Positions 14,930 through 22,242 of a stretch of 22,481 nt of DNA are shown here, in pieces (the first letter of the stretch is position 1; each line of letters begins with the position of its first letter). This DNA comes from a virus: positions 1 through 22,481 of IMG/VR virus record IMGVR_UViG_3300030107_005733. The stretch is one strand, 5' to 3'. Both the position numbers and the translations under genes were made by a program. Below the pieces are notes generated by a model, which did no database searches, had not been told where the DNA came from, and was given only the letters and a program-made list of their open reading frames with translations.

Positions 14930-14958
14930 AATATACGAAACTTTATCTAATTTGTCAA
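14930..14958 (-). promoter_or_regulatory. Sigma70-type promoter for the ParB-like gene
   Basis: TTGACA (14958-14953), 17 nt, TATATT (14935-14930) on the minus strand. The TGA stop of the gene at 14955-15461 sits in the -35 box. The predicted start near 14923 gives a leader of about 43 nt. Confidence 0.8.
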
Positions 14959-14959
14959 G
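14930..14959. repeat. 30-bp direct repeat, copy 2 (promoter repeat)
   Basis: Identical over 30 bases to 13723-13752, same orientation, 1207 bp apart. Recombination between the two would remove exactly the ParB-like gene and leave one intact promoter in front of the next gene. Confidence 0.9.
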
Positions 14960-15461
14960 GCTTTTTTACTTTCAAATATTTTTTATTTTCTTCTGTAAAT
15001 TTATCAAAGTATTTTGTATTCTTTAGATTTTGATGTGCTTTATTAAGTTCATCAACATACGCTACATTTATTAGAAAGTAGGGTGCATTGCTTCTTGTCT
15101 TTACACCGCCTACTTCAAATTCATCATCGGGGTGAAAGGTTATCACTTTTACATAACCCATCTTTCTTTTTCGCAACTCTCTATTAATATAATTTTGAAA
15201 TTTTTTATACTCATGCACCTTAATGTCAGATATGTGAGCGACAATCATGGACATATAGTTGTCTTCCATATCCCACTCATCTATCAAATCAAAAATAGAG
15301 TTTTCTTTACCAACTTCAAAAACCTCATATTTTAATTTACCAGATGCTCTTTCTTGTTTTACAAATGGACAGATAGGAAATCCACCAAAAGCTTCATTTG
15401 GAGTTGCAAGCCAATCTATATACTCATCTATTTTTGCAATTATTGTTTCTCTATCTTGCAT
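14955..15461 (-). CDS. Unknown protein (168 aa) downstream of dCMP deaminase
   Basis: From ATG 15461 the product is 168 residues (MQDRETIIAKIDEYIDWLAT at the N-terminus). It has a FPICPFVK segment, an alpha/beta middle (YMSMIVAHISDIKVHEYKKF), a strand GYVKVITFHPDDEFE and a strand YFLINVAYVDE, so it is probably a globular alpha/beta enzyme or binding protein. I recognise no family. GGAG lies 7 nt before ATG 15461, which is better placed than an ATG five codons upstream. The start overlaps the deaminase gene end by 22 nt and the TGA stop lies in the -35 box of the next promoter. Confidence 0.65.
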   Translation of the reverse strand: MQDRETIIAKIDEYIDWLATPNEAFGGFPICPFVKQERASGKLKYEVFEVGKENSIFDLIDEWDMEDNYMSMIVAHISDIKVHEYKKFQNYINRELRKRKMGYVKVITFHPDDEFEVGGVKTRSNAPYFLINVAYVDELNKAHQNLKNTKYFDKFTEENKKYLKVKKP

Positions 15462-15880
15462 ACCGGCACTCCACATTGTTCAAGAAACCTTTTACCATCA
15501 TCTAAACGATATTCGTCTATATAGAAAAACTTTTTAATACCGGCGGATACTACTAATTTAGCACAAGATATACAGGGAGTCATCGTGCAATACATTATAC
15601 AACCATCCGTATTGATACCATTACGAGCCGCATACCCTATTGCGTTCTGTTCTGCGTGTATACCAAGAAAACAAGAGCCATTAGAATCTTTACCACACTT
15701 TTCTTCACCACCATCATCTATACAATTTAAAGAACCAGAAGGCGGCCCGTTATAACCAAAAGAAATTATTCTATTATCCTTGATTAAAAGGGCTGCCTGT
15801 TTAGCTTTAACACAAGATGATCTTTGAGAAACTAGTTTTGTTGTCTCTACAAATAAATCGTTAAAAGTTATTCTACTCAA
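15440..15880 (-). CDS. Deoxycytidylate (dCMP) deaminase
   Basis: This zinc enzyme converts dCMP to dUMP, feeding dTMP synthesis. With the TTG start at 15880 the protein is 146 residues. It has RSSCVKAKQAALLIKDNRI, FGYNGPPSG, the catalytic HAE (H75, E77) in GIHAEQNAIGYAARNG, and the zinc cysteines C103/C106 in TPCISCAK. I prefer TTG 15880 because AGGAG lies 4-5 nt before it, the protein then begins MSRITFNDLF like family members, and TTGAGTAG overlaps the upstream stop by 8 nt. Tandem ATGs at 15904 and 15901 would add eight or seven basic residues and lack a good ribosome-binding site. It sits beside the RNR gene, consistent with dNTP supply during replication. Confidence 0.88.
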   Translation of the reverse strand: MSRITFNDLFVETTKLVSQRSSCVKAKQAALLIKDNRIISFGYNGPPSGSLNCIDDGGEEKCGKDSNGSCFLGIHAEQNAIGYAARNGINTDGCIMYCTMTPCISCAKLVVSAGIKKFFYIDEYRLDDGKRFLEQCGVPVCKIEKQ

Positions 15881-16292
15881 AACACTCCTGCGTTTTTTCA
15901 TCATATACAACTTGACCAGCTCTGTTTAACAATCTGTTACCGTCTTGACTATACTTCTCATTCTGGCCAAGAGTCATATACTTTAACATTACACTAATGT
16001 CACCAAAATCTTCTGCTAACTTTTTTAAAGGGCCATAAAAGTAAGTGCCTGGCTTCTTTTCTTTTTTCTTTGCTGGTCTTATTAAATGTTCTAACGACAT
16101 TGCTGTCTCTGTATTTTTTTGTTTACGGCGATATCTTTCATGTGTTTTAGTTATTTCATCTTTATATTTTTCTTCTTCTTCTCTTTGTAAGTATTTATCT
16201 AACCGTTCTCTTTCTGGTGTAATTTCATTTTCATACTGTTTAACATTATCCTTACTCTTGATTTGTCGTAAGATATTTCTAGTGTTTGACAT
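15873..16292 (-). CDS. Unknown basic/charged protein (139 aa)
   Basis: The 139-residue product is extremely charged over residues 8-62 (ERERLDKYLQREEEEKYKDE and similar), predicting a long single helix, then has a basic patch RPAKKKEKKPGTYFYGPLKK and a small globular end. I recognise no family. The RNR stop is followed by a GGGG-containing site 5-9 nt before ATG 16292. Its end overlaps the deaminase start. Confidence 0.62.
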   Translation of the reverse strand: MSNTRNILRQIKSKDNVKQYENEITPERERLDKYLQREEEEKYKDEITKTHERYRRKQKNTETAMSLEHLIRPAKKKEKKPGTYFYGPLKKLAEDFGDISVMLKYMTLGQNEKYSQDGNRLLNRAGQVVYDEKTQECFE

Positions 16293-16301
16293 TATTTCCC
16301 C

Positions 16302-18152
16302 TTAAGTTATTTCACACGATCCACCAGCACATGCTAGCTCACCTGTGAGATTAGTATTATCTATTAGTTCCACCACTCCACTTAAATCCACCTCTCTTAA
16401 GTTATTAAACAAATCTTTAAAAGTTACTTTATCTATATCTTCAAAAGGAGCTTGTTTATAAGATCCGCCAAAATAAGGAAGTACAGATAGTCCGTTATAA
16501 TAATCACGGTTATCCCACATCCACTTGCCTACTTCTTCCCATTCATCTTCCTTAACGGAAACAGTGCAAGAAACATTATGTGTATTATTACCATTGTTAT
16601 GAGCGGGAACAATCCAACGATTGTAAATGTCTTTTACTCTTTCTAACAACTCTACCGATGTTTCATGTCTTAATATACCGTCACTTGGTGCTTGTTGAGG
16701 TATAGATATTACTGCTTGTTGATCAGGCTTAAAAAAATCATCTTCTAATAGTTCGGGGTGATTAACTTTTAAATAATTGTAAATAGCTTCATTCTTACCA
16801 ACTCTAATACGCCGAATATAATAGTCATTGTGCCATGCGTGAATACCACTTGAAGTACCTAAAACACAAGACGTAGTTCCACTTGGCTTCACTGTAGTAA
16901 TTCTTGCAGCTGTATTAATACCAAATTCAGATGCATAATATTTATTAGTTGATACGGCCATTTCTGCAGCTTCTTCTAAATCTAACTTTTGTACACGACC
17001 ACTTCCAATACCTGTCATACCAATCCCAAGTAAAGCATCCTTTTCAGTAGTTCGGCGCCATACATCACGTAAATAATGAAAGTTAGTGTAAGTAGCTTGA
17101 AGAGTTCCGATAAGAGATGCAGCAGAAACTCTTTCATTGAGTTCTTGTTGTGTCTCTACATCACTTACATTTACCTCACAAAGATTACAAAATTGAAAAG
17201 GTCGTAAGGCAATTTCTGCACAAGGATTAGTTCCCCACTCAGAATCGTTTGTAAAATAAACGCCAGGCTCTCCTGCGCCACTTTCTTTTACTTTTTCCCA
17301 AATATTGAAAAAATCTTTTTTCTTAACTCTATGTCTAACCACCACTGCCGAATTGTTTGCTCTTGCTCTTTGCGGTTCTGTTTCCCACCAATCTCCGAAT
17401 TTAGATTGGAGCATTTCTTTATCATCAAGGGAAAACAAACTAATAGTAGCAGACCTACGGATACCACCAGATAATACTGCATCTGCAATCCAACAGTTAA
17501 TATCGTGCACTTCCAAAGTAGATAATTGATCTCCATGTTCTTTCCTATCAAAAATTCTTTTTATATTATGAACACAATCTTTTAGTGGTTGTGGGCCGGG
17601 AGCCTTACCGCCACTAGTTACTAACAAAGCACCTTTTGGTCGAACACTAGTAAAGTCAAATTCTGGTTCGGGCTTATCAAGAAAATATGACTTCATCAAC
17701 ATTTTTATACAATCAGCCCAACCTTCAATACTATCACCGACAAGGTAACGGCGTTTTTTTGTGGGTTTAGTAATAGTTGGTAATTTTTCTACATGATGTT
17801 TTTGCACCGAATAACCCACACCAGTTCCACCTAATAGTAGAAACATCACTTCACTAAACGCTCTGTAATCATCCATCGGTAAATAAGCACAATTGTATAT
17901 ACGAGAAGGTGTCTGTTTTATAGCACCACCTGCAAATTGTAAAGAACGCATAGACGGTAAAACTTTTTTATCATATACTAACTCATAAGCCTTTTCTATA
18001 TTTGACTTAATGTTAGGAAAGTTAGAGATATGCATATCACGATTGCGTGTTATTAATTCTTCCCATGTTTCGCGGCGTTGCTCTGCCGGAAGATACCTTG
18101 CATATTTCATATGCACAGTAATTTCTGATAAAATTTGTTGACTTATATCCAA
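16302..18152 (-). CDS. nrdJ: Class II (adenosylcobalamin-dependent) ribonucleotide reductase, monomeric type
   Basis: This enzyme reduces ribonucleotides (triphosphates in the monomeric Lactobacillus-type family) to deoxyribonucleotides using a B12-generated thiyl radical, so it works with or without oxygen. The sequence shows the disulfide partners C88 (RIYNCAYL) and C322 (FQFCNLCEV), the radical-site motif N309-P-C311-A-E313, LLLGGTGVGYSV (105-116), VKPSGTTSCVLGTSSGIHAW, and the C-terminal redox pair C608/C613 in CAGGSC. At 616 residues it is shorter than the 739-residue L. leichmannii enzyme. No small subunit or activase is expected for this class. The start codon is TTG 18152, with GGAG 7 nt upstream. 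It follows the FmdB-like gene by 2 nt. The host must make or import cobalamin. Confidence 0.93.
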   Translation of the reverse strand: MDISQQILSEITVHMKYARYLPAEQRRETWEELITRNRDMHISNFPNIKSNIEKAYELVYDKKVLPSMRSLQFAGGAIKQTPSRIYNCAYLPMDDYRAFSEVMFLLLGGTGVGYSVQKHHVEKLPTITKPTKKRRYLVGDSIEGWADCIKMLMKSYFLDKPEPEFDFTSVRPKGALLVTSGGKAPGPQPLKDCVHNIKRIFDRKEHGDQLSTLEVHDINCWIADAVLSGGIRRSATISLFSLDDKEMLQSKFGDWWETEPQRARANNSAVVVRHRVKKKDFFNIWEKVKESGAGEPGVYFTNDSEWGTNPCAEIALRPFQFCNLCEVNVSDVETQQELNERVSAASLIGTLQATYTNFHYLRDVWRRTTEKDALLGIGMTGIGSGRVQKLDLEEAAEMAVSTNKYYASEFGINTAARITTVKPSGTTSCVLGTSSGIHAWHNDYYIRRIRVGKNEAIYNYLKVNHPELLEDDFFKPDQQAVISIPQQAPSDGILRHETSVELLERVKDIYNRWIVPAHNNGNNTHNVSCTVSVKEDEWEEVGKWMWDNRDYYNGLSVLPYFGGSYKQAPFEDIDKVTFKDLFNNLREVDLSGVVELIDNTNLTGELACAGGSCEIT

Positions 18153-18154
18153 TG

Positions 18155-18373
18155 TTAGTCTCCGTCTGTTGATGTTTTTACATTTTTAGCACTTTCATAT
18201 CCATCTCTAAAAAATCCTTTTCCAAAACTAATCCCTACATTCTCTATTTTACGCCTCATTTTTGCGCCACAACTGGGGCAATAAACTTTTTCTTTTGAGT
18301 CATACTCTTTGATACTCATTCTTTTAGTAAGTTGATAAGTACATTGTTCGCAAACCCACTCATATACTGCCAT
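18155..18373 (-). CDS. FmdB-type zinc-ribbon protein
   Basis: The 72-residue product starts AVYEWVCEQC and has two CxxC pairs (C8/C11 and C32/C35), then RRKIENVG and GKGFFRDGY. This is the layout of the FmdB 'putative regulatory protein' zinc ribbons (YEYxCxxC ... CPxCG ... GFY). FmdB-like ribbons are small metal-binding proteins of uncertain role, often proposed to act in transcription or protein contacts. I chose ATG 18373, which overlaps the preceding TGA (TGATG), over the in-frame TTG three bases upstream. Confidence 0.72.
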   Translation of the reverse strand: MAVYEWVCEQCTYQLTKRMSIKEYDSKEKVYCPSCGAKMRRKIENVGISFGKGFFRDGYESAKNVKTSTDGD

Positions 18374-18618
18374 CAAAGACTCCTTTGACCAACTTTTTCT
18401 ACACGATGTATAAATTCTGTATTACCATTATCATAAGCTAACAGAACTTCATATTCAACTTCTTCGTTAGTATAGAGTCTTTCGTTTTCTATCATTTGAT
18501 TTGCCATGCGTATTACATCATCTTTCTTAACATCTCTACGAGATGCAGAATATACGTGAGATATTGTCGTATCAACATTGCCCCATCGGTGTGTTTTAGT
18601 AATTGTGAATCTTTCCAT
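18373..18618 (-). CDS. Unknown small protein (81 aa)
   Basis: The 81-residue protein starts with beta-like segments (MERFTITKTHRWGNVDTTIS), then a charged helix (DDVIRMANQMIENERLY) and a final strand EYEVLLAYDNGNTEFIHRV. It is probably a small alpha+beta domain; the family is not recognised. AAGGAT lies before the ATG, overlapping the helicase stop, and the gene is tightly coupled to both neighbours. Confidence 0.65.
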   Translation of the reverse strand: MERFTITKTHRWGNVDTTISHVYSASRRDVKKDDVIRMANQMIENERLYTNEEVEYEVLLAYDNGNTEFIHRVEKVGQRSL

Positions 18619-18623
18619 AATTA

Positions 18624-19970
18624 TTATCCTTCTTTAAAATCTCTATATAAAGACCTCATTTTATCGCCACCATTTAACATACCATTAACTTTTTCGCCGA
18701 TAGAAAAACCATTGGTAGATGGCATATCATCATTTAAATCAATAAAACTACGTGCTGGGTCCATCTCAATATTGAAATTAATATTTGCTTGACCCATACG
18801 ATTTTTACCAACATGAAACTTACGTTGTGAGAAAGTGCCAAAGAAATCTACAACCATCGCCTTATTTATAGCTTCACCAACTTTATCAATAGTGATAACG
18901 TCATCATTAAAACCTTCACGATTACTTTGTGTTGCCGTCCAAATCGGTAACTTCATCTCCATAGACAAGGCTCTAAGGTCTTCAAAAATACTTTCTAACT
19001 CAAATCGTTTTTGGTCGTAACCTCTACGGGACTTCATCAAATCACCATAATCAATTATGATCAAATCTGGACTAAATCCATTAGACAACAATCTACCCAT
19101 ATGAAACTTGATGGTATTTATTGTTGCAACCTTTGGTGGATACTCTTTAATAAACAACTGGCCACCATTAAACTTAGCTAGTTGTCCTTCGGCCTCAACC
19201 ATACGACCACGTAATTCTTTTGTTGGAATACTTGTAATACGACTATCATAGCGATTACCTACATGAGTTTCACTCAACTCAAAGGTATAGTGAACAACAT
19301 TCTTACCTGCAGCAAGCGCACCATAGCCAAAGTTGACTAACATAAAACTCTTACCACCGCCTGTTGGAGCCATAACAACACCCAACTCGCCATTAGCTAA
19401 TCCACCATCCAACACACTATTCTGATCCAAGAGAGGGAATCCTGTGGGGATACAAGCTCTTACATGAACTTGTTGACGAGACTTGAAAGAGTCAAAGTAA
19501 TCATGTCCCATATCTTGTTCAGTACTAATCTTTAAACTATCTTCAATGGTTTTCTGAATCTCTTCAAACTTACCTTCTTTTAACAAGTCCACTGATTGCA
19601 GAATTGCACCCTTCATAGATTGATTTCTGCAGAACTCTAATGACTTGTCCTTTGCATATTCAATCTCTTGACGATTAACCTTTGTTTCAATATCCAACAA
19701 CACGTTAATAGTAGATTCTTTTAATTCACCTTCGGGGTATTGTGAAATTTCTGTTTTTAAAGTATCATAGGTAGGAGCTGCACTATATTTGTTAAATAGT
19801 TTTCTTATCTCTAACCAAACTGTTTTGTGTGCTTCAGATGTAAAGTATTCTTCTTTTAAAACTTCAAAACTCTTTTCAAAAAAATCTCTGTCAATTAAAG
19901 CCGCTTGAAGAACACAATTCTGAAAATTTGTTCCAAAAGACTTGAAAGAGTCAACATCCGTATACGACAT
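18624..19970 (-). CDS. dnaB: Replicative DNA helicase, DnaB/gp41-like
   Basis: This 448-residue protein is the hexameric replication-fork helicase. It has an N-terminal helical domain (about 10-150, FGTNFQNCVLQAALIDRDFF at the start) and a RecA-like ATPase core. The core has Walker A APTGGGKS (201-208, K207), the strand VVHYTFELSE (225-234), Walker B LIIIDYGD (D307), and the sensor segment WTATQSNREG (344-353). This matches SF4 helicases of the DnaB / T4 gp41 group. It would unwind ahead of the DnaE polymerase and recruit the primase encoded at 2146-3081. AAGGAG lies 6 nt before the ATG, and the gene follows the flap-nuclease gene after 10 nt, so both share the promoter at 21006-21034. Confidence 0.92.
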   Translation of the reverse strand: MSYTDVDSFKSFGTNFQNCVLQAALIDRDFFEKSFEVLKEEYFTSEAHKTVWLEIRKLFNKYSAAPTYDTLKTEISQYPEGELKESTINVLLDIETKVNRQEIEYAKDKSLEFCRNQSMKGAILQSVDLLKEGKFEEIQKTIEDSLKISTEQDMGHDYFDSFKSRQQVHVRACIPTGFPLLDQNSVLDGGLANGELGVVMAPTGGGKSFMLVNFGYGALAAGKNVVHYTFELSETHVGNRYDSRITSIPTKELRGRMVEAEGQLAKFNGGQLFIKEYPPKVATINTIKFHMGRLLSNGFSPDLIIIDYGDLMKSRRGYDQKRFELESIFEDLRALSMEMKLPIWTATQSNREGFNDDVITIDKVGEAINKAMVVDFFGTFSQRKFHVGKNRMGQANINFNIEMDPARSFIDLNDDMPSTNGFSIGEKVNGMLNGGDKMRSLYRDFKEG

Positions 19971-19980
19971 TATAATCTCC

Positions 19981-20952
19981 TTACAATATTACTGGTTCGC
20001 GTGAAACCGACATAAATGATGATATCCAGTTGTCAATGTTACTTGGTGATATATCTTCGCTCAACAACTTAAGTCTAAGTTGATAAGAATTAAACTTCAA
20101 ATCTTTATTTTCATAACTTTTTTCCAACGCCTGAATTGATTGTATATTCACATCTACATCCAAAAGTTGTACTATCTTATAGTTCCTTCTTAACAAACTT
20201 TCGTTGTCAATATACTTTTGATACTTCTTATTCTTTTGATTACTTGCATATTCTAAAACATTATCCACATCCATATCTTCATTGGTTGACAATAGTGGAA
20301 AATCTCGTTTAACACTCTTTTCACCAACGCCTGAAATGCCATTGATGTTGTCACTCTTATCACCAACAATAGCCTTTAGAAGTGCATAATTAGGTGGAAA
20401 AACATCCTCTTTTTCTACCATGTAATCCATATCTATCATCTCACCTTTTGGATTTTCTTTAGTCTTAACTGGCCGATATACAGAAGTGTTGTTATCGACT
20501 AACTGAAAAAAATCTCTATCGGTAGAGACAATGACTTTTGCTTCATCTTTGAAGAAAGTTCTACAGGAATATGCTATTTGATCATCGGCCTCTAAATACT
20601 GAACCGCCGGTTGATATACGGGTAGTAAATCTAAACACTCCTTAAGTAGTTGGAGTTGTCTAGCAAATGATTCTGACTCGTCTTCTTGCGAATATTCAAA
20701 GTGCCTATTAAGACCTCTAAACTTCCTACCCTCTTTGTATTCCTTTAGCGTGCGTCTACGCCGTTCTGATGAACCTTTACCTTCCCACACCACCGAAACA
20801 ATATCGGGGTTGTGCTTTTTTATCTGCGATTGTAAACTATTGAGAGTGCCGTATACACCACCGACATGCTCGCCATTATCATTTGTTAGTCTAACCGCAG
20901 AGAAATTTCTAACAAACATATTCATTAAGTCAATCAATAAAACCTTTTTCAT
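19981..20952 (-). CDS. 5'-3' exonuclease / flap endonuclease (T4 RNase H / T5 FEN-like)
   Basis: The 323-residue protein is a FEN-family nuclease that removes RNA primers and 5' flaps from lagging strands. Metal-site acids are D8 (LLIDLMNMF), E121/D123/D124 in YLEADDQIAY, D145/D147 in STDRDFFQL, and D198/D201 in VGDKSDNINGISGVG, which continues into the H3TH DNA-binding helices. An arginine-rich arch segment (SSERRRRTLKEYKEGRKFRG) lies at 61-80. It replaces the nuclease domain absent from a DnaE-type polymerase. It is the first gene after the promoter at 21006-21034. The ribosome-binding site is weak (GGTGAT, then GGTAATA). Confidence 0.93.
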   Translation of the reverse strand: MKKVLLIDLMNMFVRNFSAVRLTNDNGEHVGGVYGTLNSLQSQIKKHNPDIVSVVWEGKGSSERRRRTLKEYKEGRKFRGLNRHFEYSQEDESESFARQLQLLKECLDLLPVYQPAVQYLEADDQIAYSCRTFFKDEAKVIVSTDRDFFQLVDNNTSVYRPVKTKENPKGEMIDMDYMVEKEDVFPPNYALLKAIVGDKSDNINGISGVGEKSVKRDFPLLSTNEDMDVDNVLEYASNQKNKKYQKYIDNESLLRRNYKIVQLLDVDVNIQSIQALEKSYENKDLKFNSYQLRLKLLSEDISPSNIDNWISSFMSVSREPVIL

Positions 20953-20956
20953 ATTA

Positions 20957-21202
20957 TTACCATATCACCATATTAGTTATGAGGCGTTTTACAAATACTC
21001 TATATAATATAAGAAAGTCTTTCCATGTTGTCAAGTCTTTTCTTTGTTTTGCTAACAGTTCTTTTTCTTTCATTTTTGCTAATCTAATTGACCATCTTTT
21101 TTGCCTTAGTTCGCTTAATTTAGCACTGCCTGTATACCAAACGAAATACTCAATAAAGGCCCAAAACCAAATTCTAAGTGTGATTAACATAATAAAAACC
21201 AT
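20957..21202 (-). CDS. Small membrane protein, unknown; overlaps a promoter
   Basis: The 81-residue product has a hydrophobic N-terminus (MVFIMLITLRIWFWAFIEYF) followed by a strongly basic helix (LRQKRWSIRLAKMKEKELLA), the shape of a small membrane-anchored protein. It begins 8 nt after the 3D-domain gene but no clear Shine-Dalgarno is seen. Its last 25 codons run through the -35 and -10 boxes of the exonuclease promoter, unlike other promoters here, where the upstream gene stops at or before the -35. It may therefore be a chance ORF or a gene whose 3' end was reshaped by promoter insertion. Confidence 0.45.
   Translation of the reverse strand: MVFIMLITLRIWFWAFIEYFVWYTGSAKLSELRQKRWSIRLAKMKEKELLAKQRKDLTTWKDFLILYRVFVKRLITNMVIW
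21006..21034 (-). promoter_or_regulatory. Sigma70-type promoter for the exonuclease / helicase operon
   Basis: TTGACA (21034-21029), 17 nt, TATATT (21011-21006) on the minus strand. The predicted start near 20999 gives a 47-nt leader before the flap-nuclease ATG. With no further such promoter until 14930-14958, it may drive the helicase, RNR and deaminase genes as well. Confidence 0.75.
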
Positions 21203-21210
21203 TTATCATT

Positions 21211-21780
21211 TTAAGTCTCACCATTATAATTTATTTTTCTCATAGATGCATCATCATACTTATAAGGTTTGACGCCAGGTGATTCTAAAATATCTATGCG
21301 ATTAGTAAATCGGGCATTCATTGTATCTCTAACTTGATACACTCCAGACTTCTTACCGGCATCTACCCAAACATAATCACCAAACCTAAGAAAACCACCA
21401 TTACGCACAAGCATATTTCGCGAAACTGCAACATAGTTATATTCACTTGCCCTTTTTATTTTAATAACAGTTCCATCGGCTGTGATATTTGGAGTATCAT
21501 CTGTTTGGTCGGGAACAGGGTGATACATTGTAACAACTATTTTATGAGTATTAGCTTCAAGATTCTTAAGTTTATTTTGATAAGTCATTAATTTATCAGC
21601 TAAAATAAGACCGTTAATAGTGGTGCTTTTTATAAGTGAATCTGCCATAGATACTTTAAAATTTAAAAAACTTATTTGATCGTTTAGTTCCTCTATAACA
21701 TTTTTCTTCTCTATACTGTGTGATATTAAAATCACCGATAGGAGTGTAATAGCTATGGTTTTTATGTTTTCTCTATTCAT
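21211..21780 (-). CDS. Membrane-anchored 3D-domain (double-psi beta-barrel) protein
   Basis: The 189-residue protein has an N-terminal signal anchor (IKTIAITLLSVILISHSI, 6-23) and a helical, coiled-coil-like stalk to about residue 78. A 3D-type domain follows: VVTMYHPVPDQTDD, ITADGTVIK, YVAVSRNML, FLRFGDYVWVDAG, VYQVRDTM and NRIDILES. Of the three aspartates that name the domain, the two in VRDTM and RIDIL are visible; the first position is Ser (VAVS). The fold is shared with MltA-type lytic transglycosylases and RlpA/YuiC-like cell-wall proteins, so a peptidoglycan-related role in the periplasm is plausible but not shown. GAGGAATGAT precedes the ATG. An AT-rich leader of about 105 bp separates it from the tRNA; an extended -10 (TGCTATATT) there may be a weak promoter. 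Confidence 0.7.
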   Translation of the reverse strand: MNRENIKTIAITLLSVILISHSIEKKNVIEELNDQISFLNFKVSMADSLIKSTTINGLILADKLMTYQNKLKNLEANTHKIVVTMYHPVPDQTDDTPNITADGTVIKIKRASEYNYVAVSRNMLVRNGGFLRFGDYVWVDAGKKSGVYQVRDTMNARFTNRIDILESPGVKPYKYDDASMRKINYNGET

Positions 21781-21885
21781 ATCATTCCTCGTTGATAGTA
21801 TAAATATAGCACAAAAAATCTATAAAAATACACTATCATTTAAAAAAATTTAAATTCATTTTTTGGAAAATATTTTATTAGAATT

Positions 21886-21958
21886 TACTCCCAACGGGAC
21901 TTGAACCCGTATTTTTGCCTTGAAAGGGCAATATCCTAACCGATTAGATGATGGGAGC
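21886..21958 (-). tRNA. tRNA-Glu (anticodon UUC)
   Basis: The 73-nt cloverleaf folds by eye. The acceptor stem GCTCCCA/TGGGAGT has a G-U first pair. A D-arm ATCT...AGGAT follows. The anticodon stem TTGCC/GGCAA has loop CTTTCAA giving anticodon TTC, and the T-arm is ACGGG-TTCAAGT-CCCGT. The discriminator is A. The terminal CCA is not encoded, so host CCA-adding enzyme is needed. It would read GAA/GAG, codons heavily used in the Glu-rich phage proteins here. Confidence 0.92.
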
Positions 21959-21966
21959 GATATAAC

Positions 21967-22242
21967 CTATTTAAACATCCACTTTGTTAATTTTAAACCA
22001 GTAAAATAAGCAAACAATAATGCTGCTCCAGTATATGGTGTAAGTTCATTCGCACCAAATACTGGAGCTACAGAAAAGTTCCACAATAGGGAAAAGAGAT
22101 ATCCTAAAACAAGATACACTAAAACGGCAAAAAGACCAACAATAGTAATACCAATTAAGAAACCAACACACCACATAAATTTTACGAACCATGGCGTTTC
22201 AGTTTTAGTTATAGGTTCTTTTATCTTTTCCCAATATTTCAT
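21967..22242 (-). CDS. Small membrane protein with two hydrophobic segments, unknown
   Basis: The 91-residue product has a short charged N-terminus (MKYWEKIKEPITK) and a long hydrophobic stretch at about 18-58 (MWCVGFLIGITIVGLFAVLV continuing through LGYLFSLLW), enough for one long or two spans. A final hydrophobic segment lies around 70-84 before a basic end. It is an integral inner-membrane protein; a holin role is possible but not supported by context. Its ATG overlaps the upstream stop (TAATG), with GAGG 7 nt before it. It lies 8 nt upstream of the tRNA in the transcript direction. Confidence 0.65.
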   Translation of the reverse strand: MKYWEKIKEPITKTETPWFVKFMWCVGFLIGITIVGLFAVLVYLVLGYLFSLLWNFSVAPVFGANELTPYTGAALLFAYFTGLKLTKWMFK

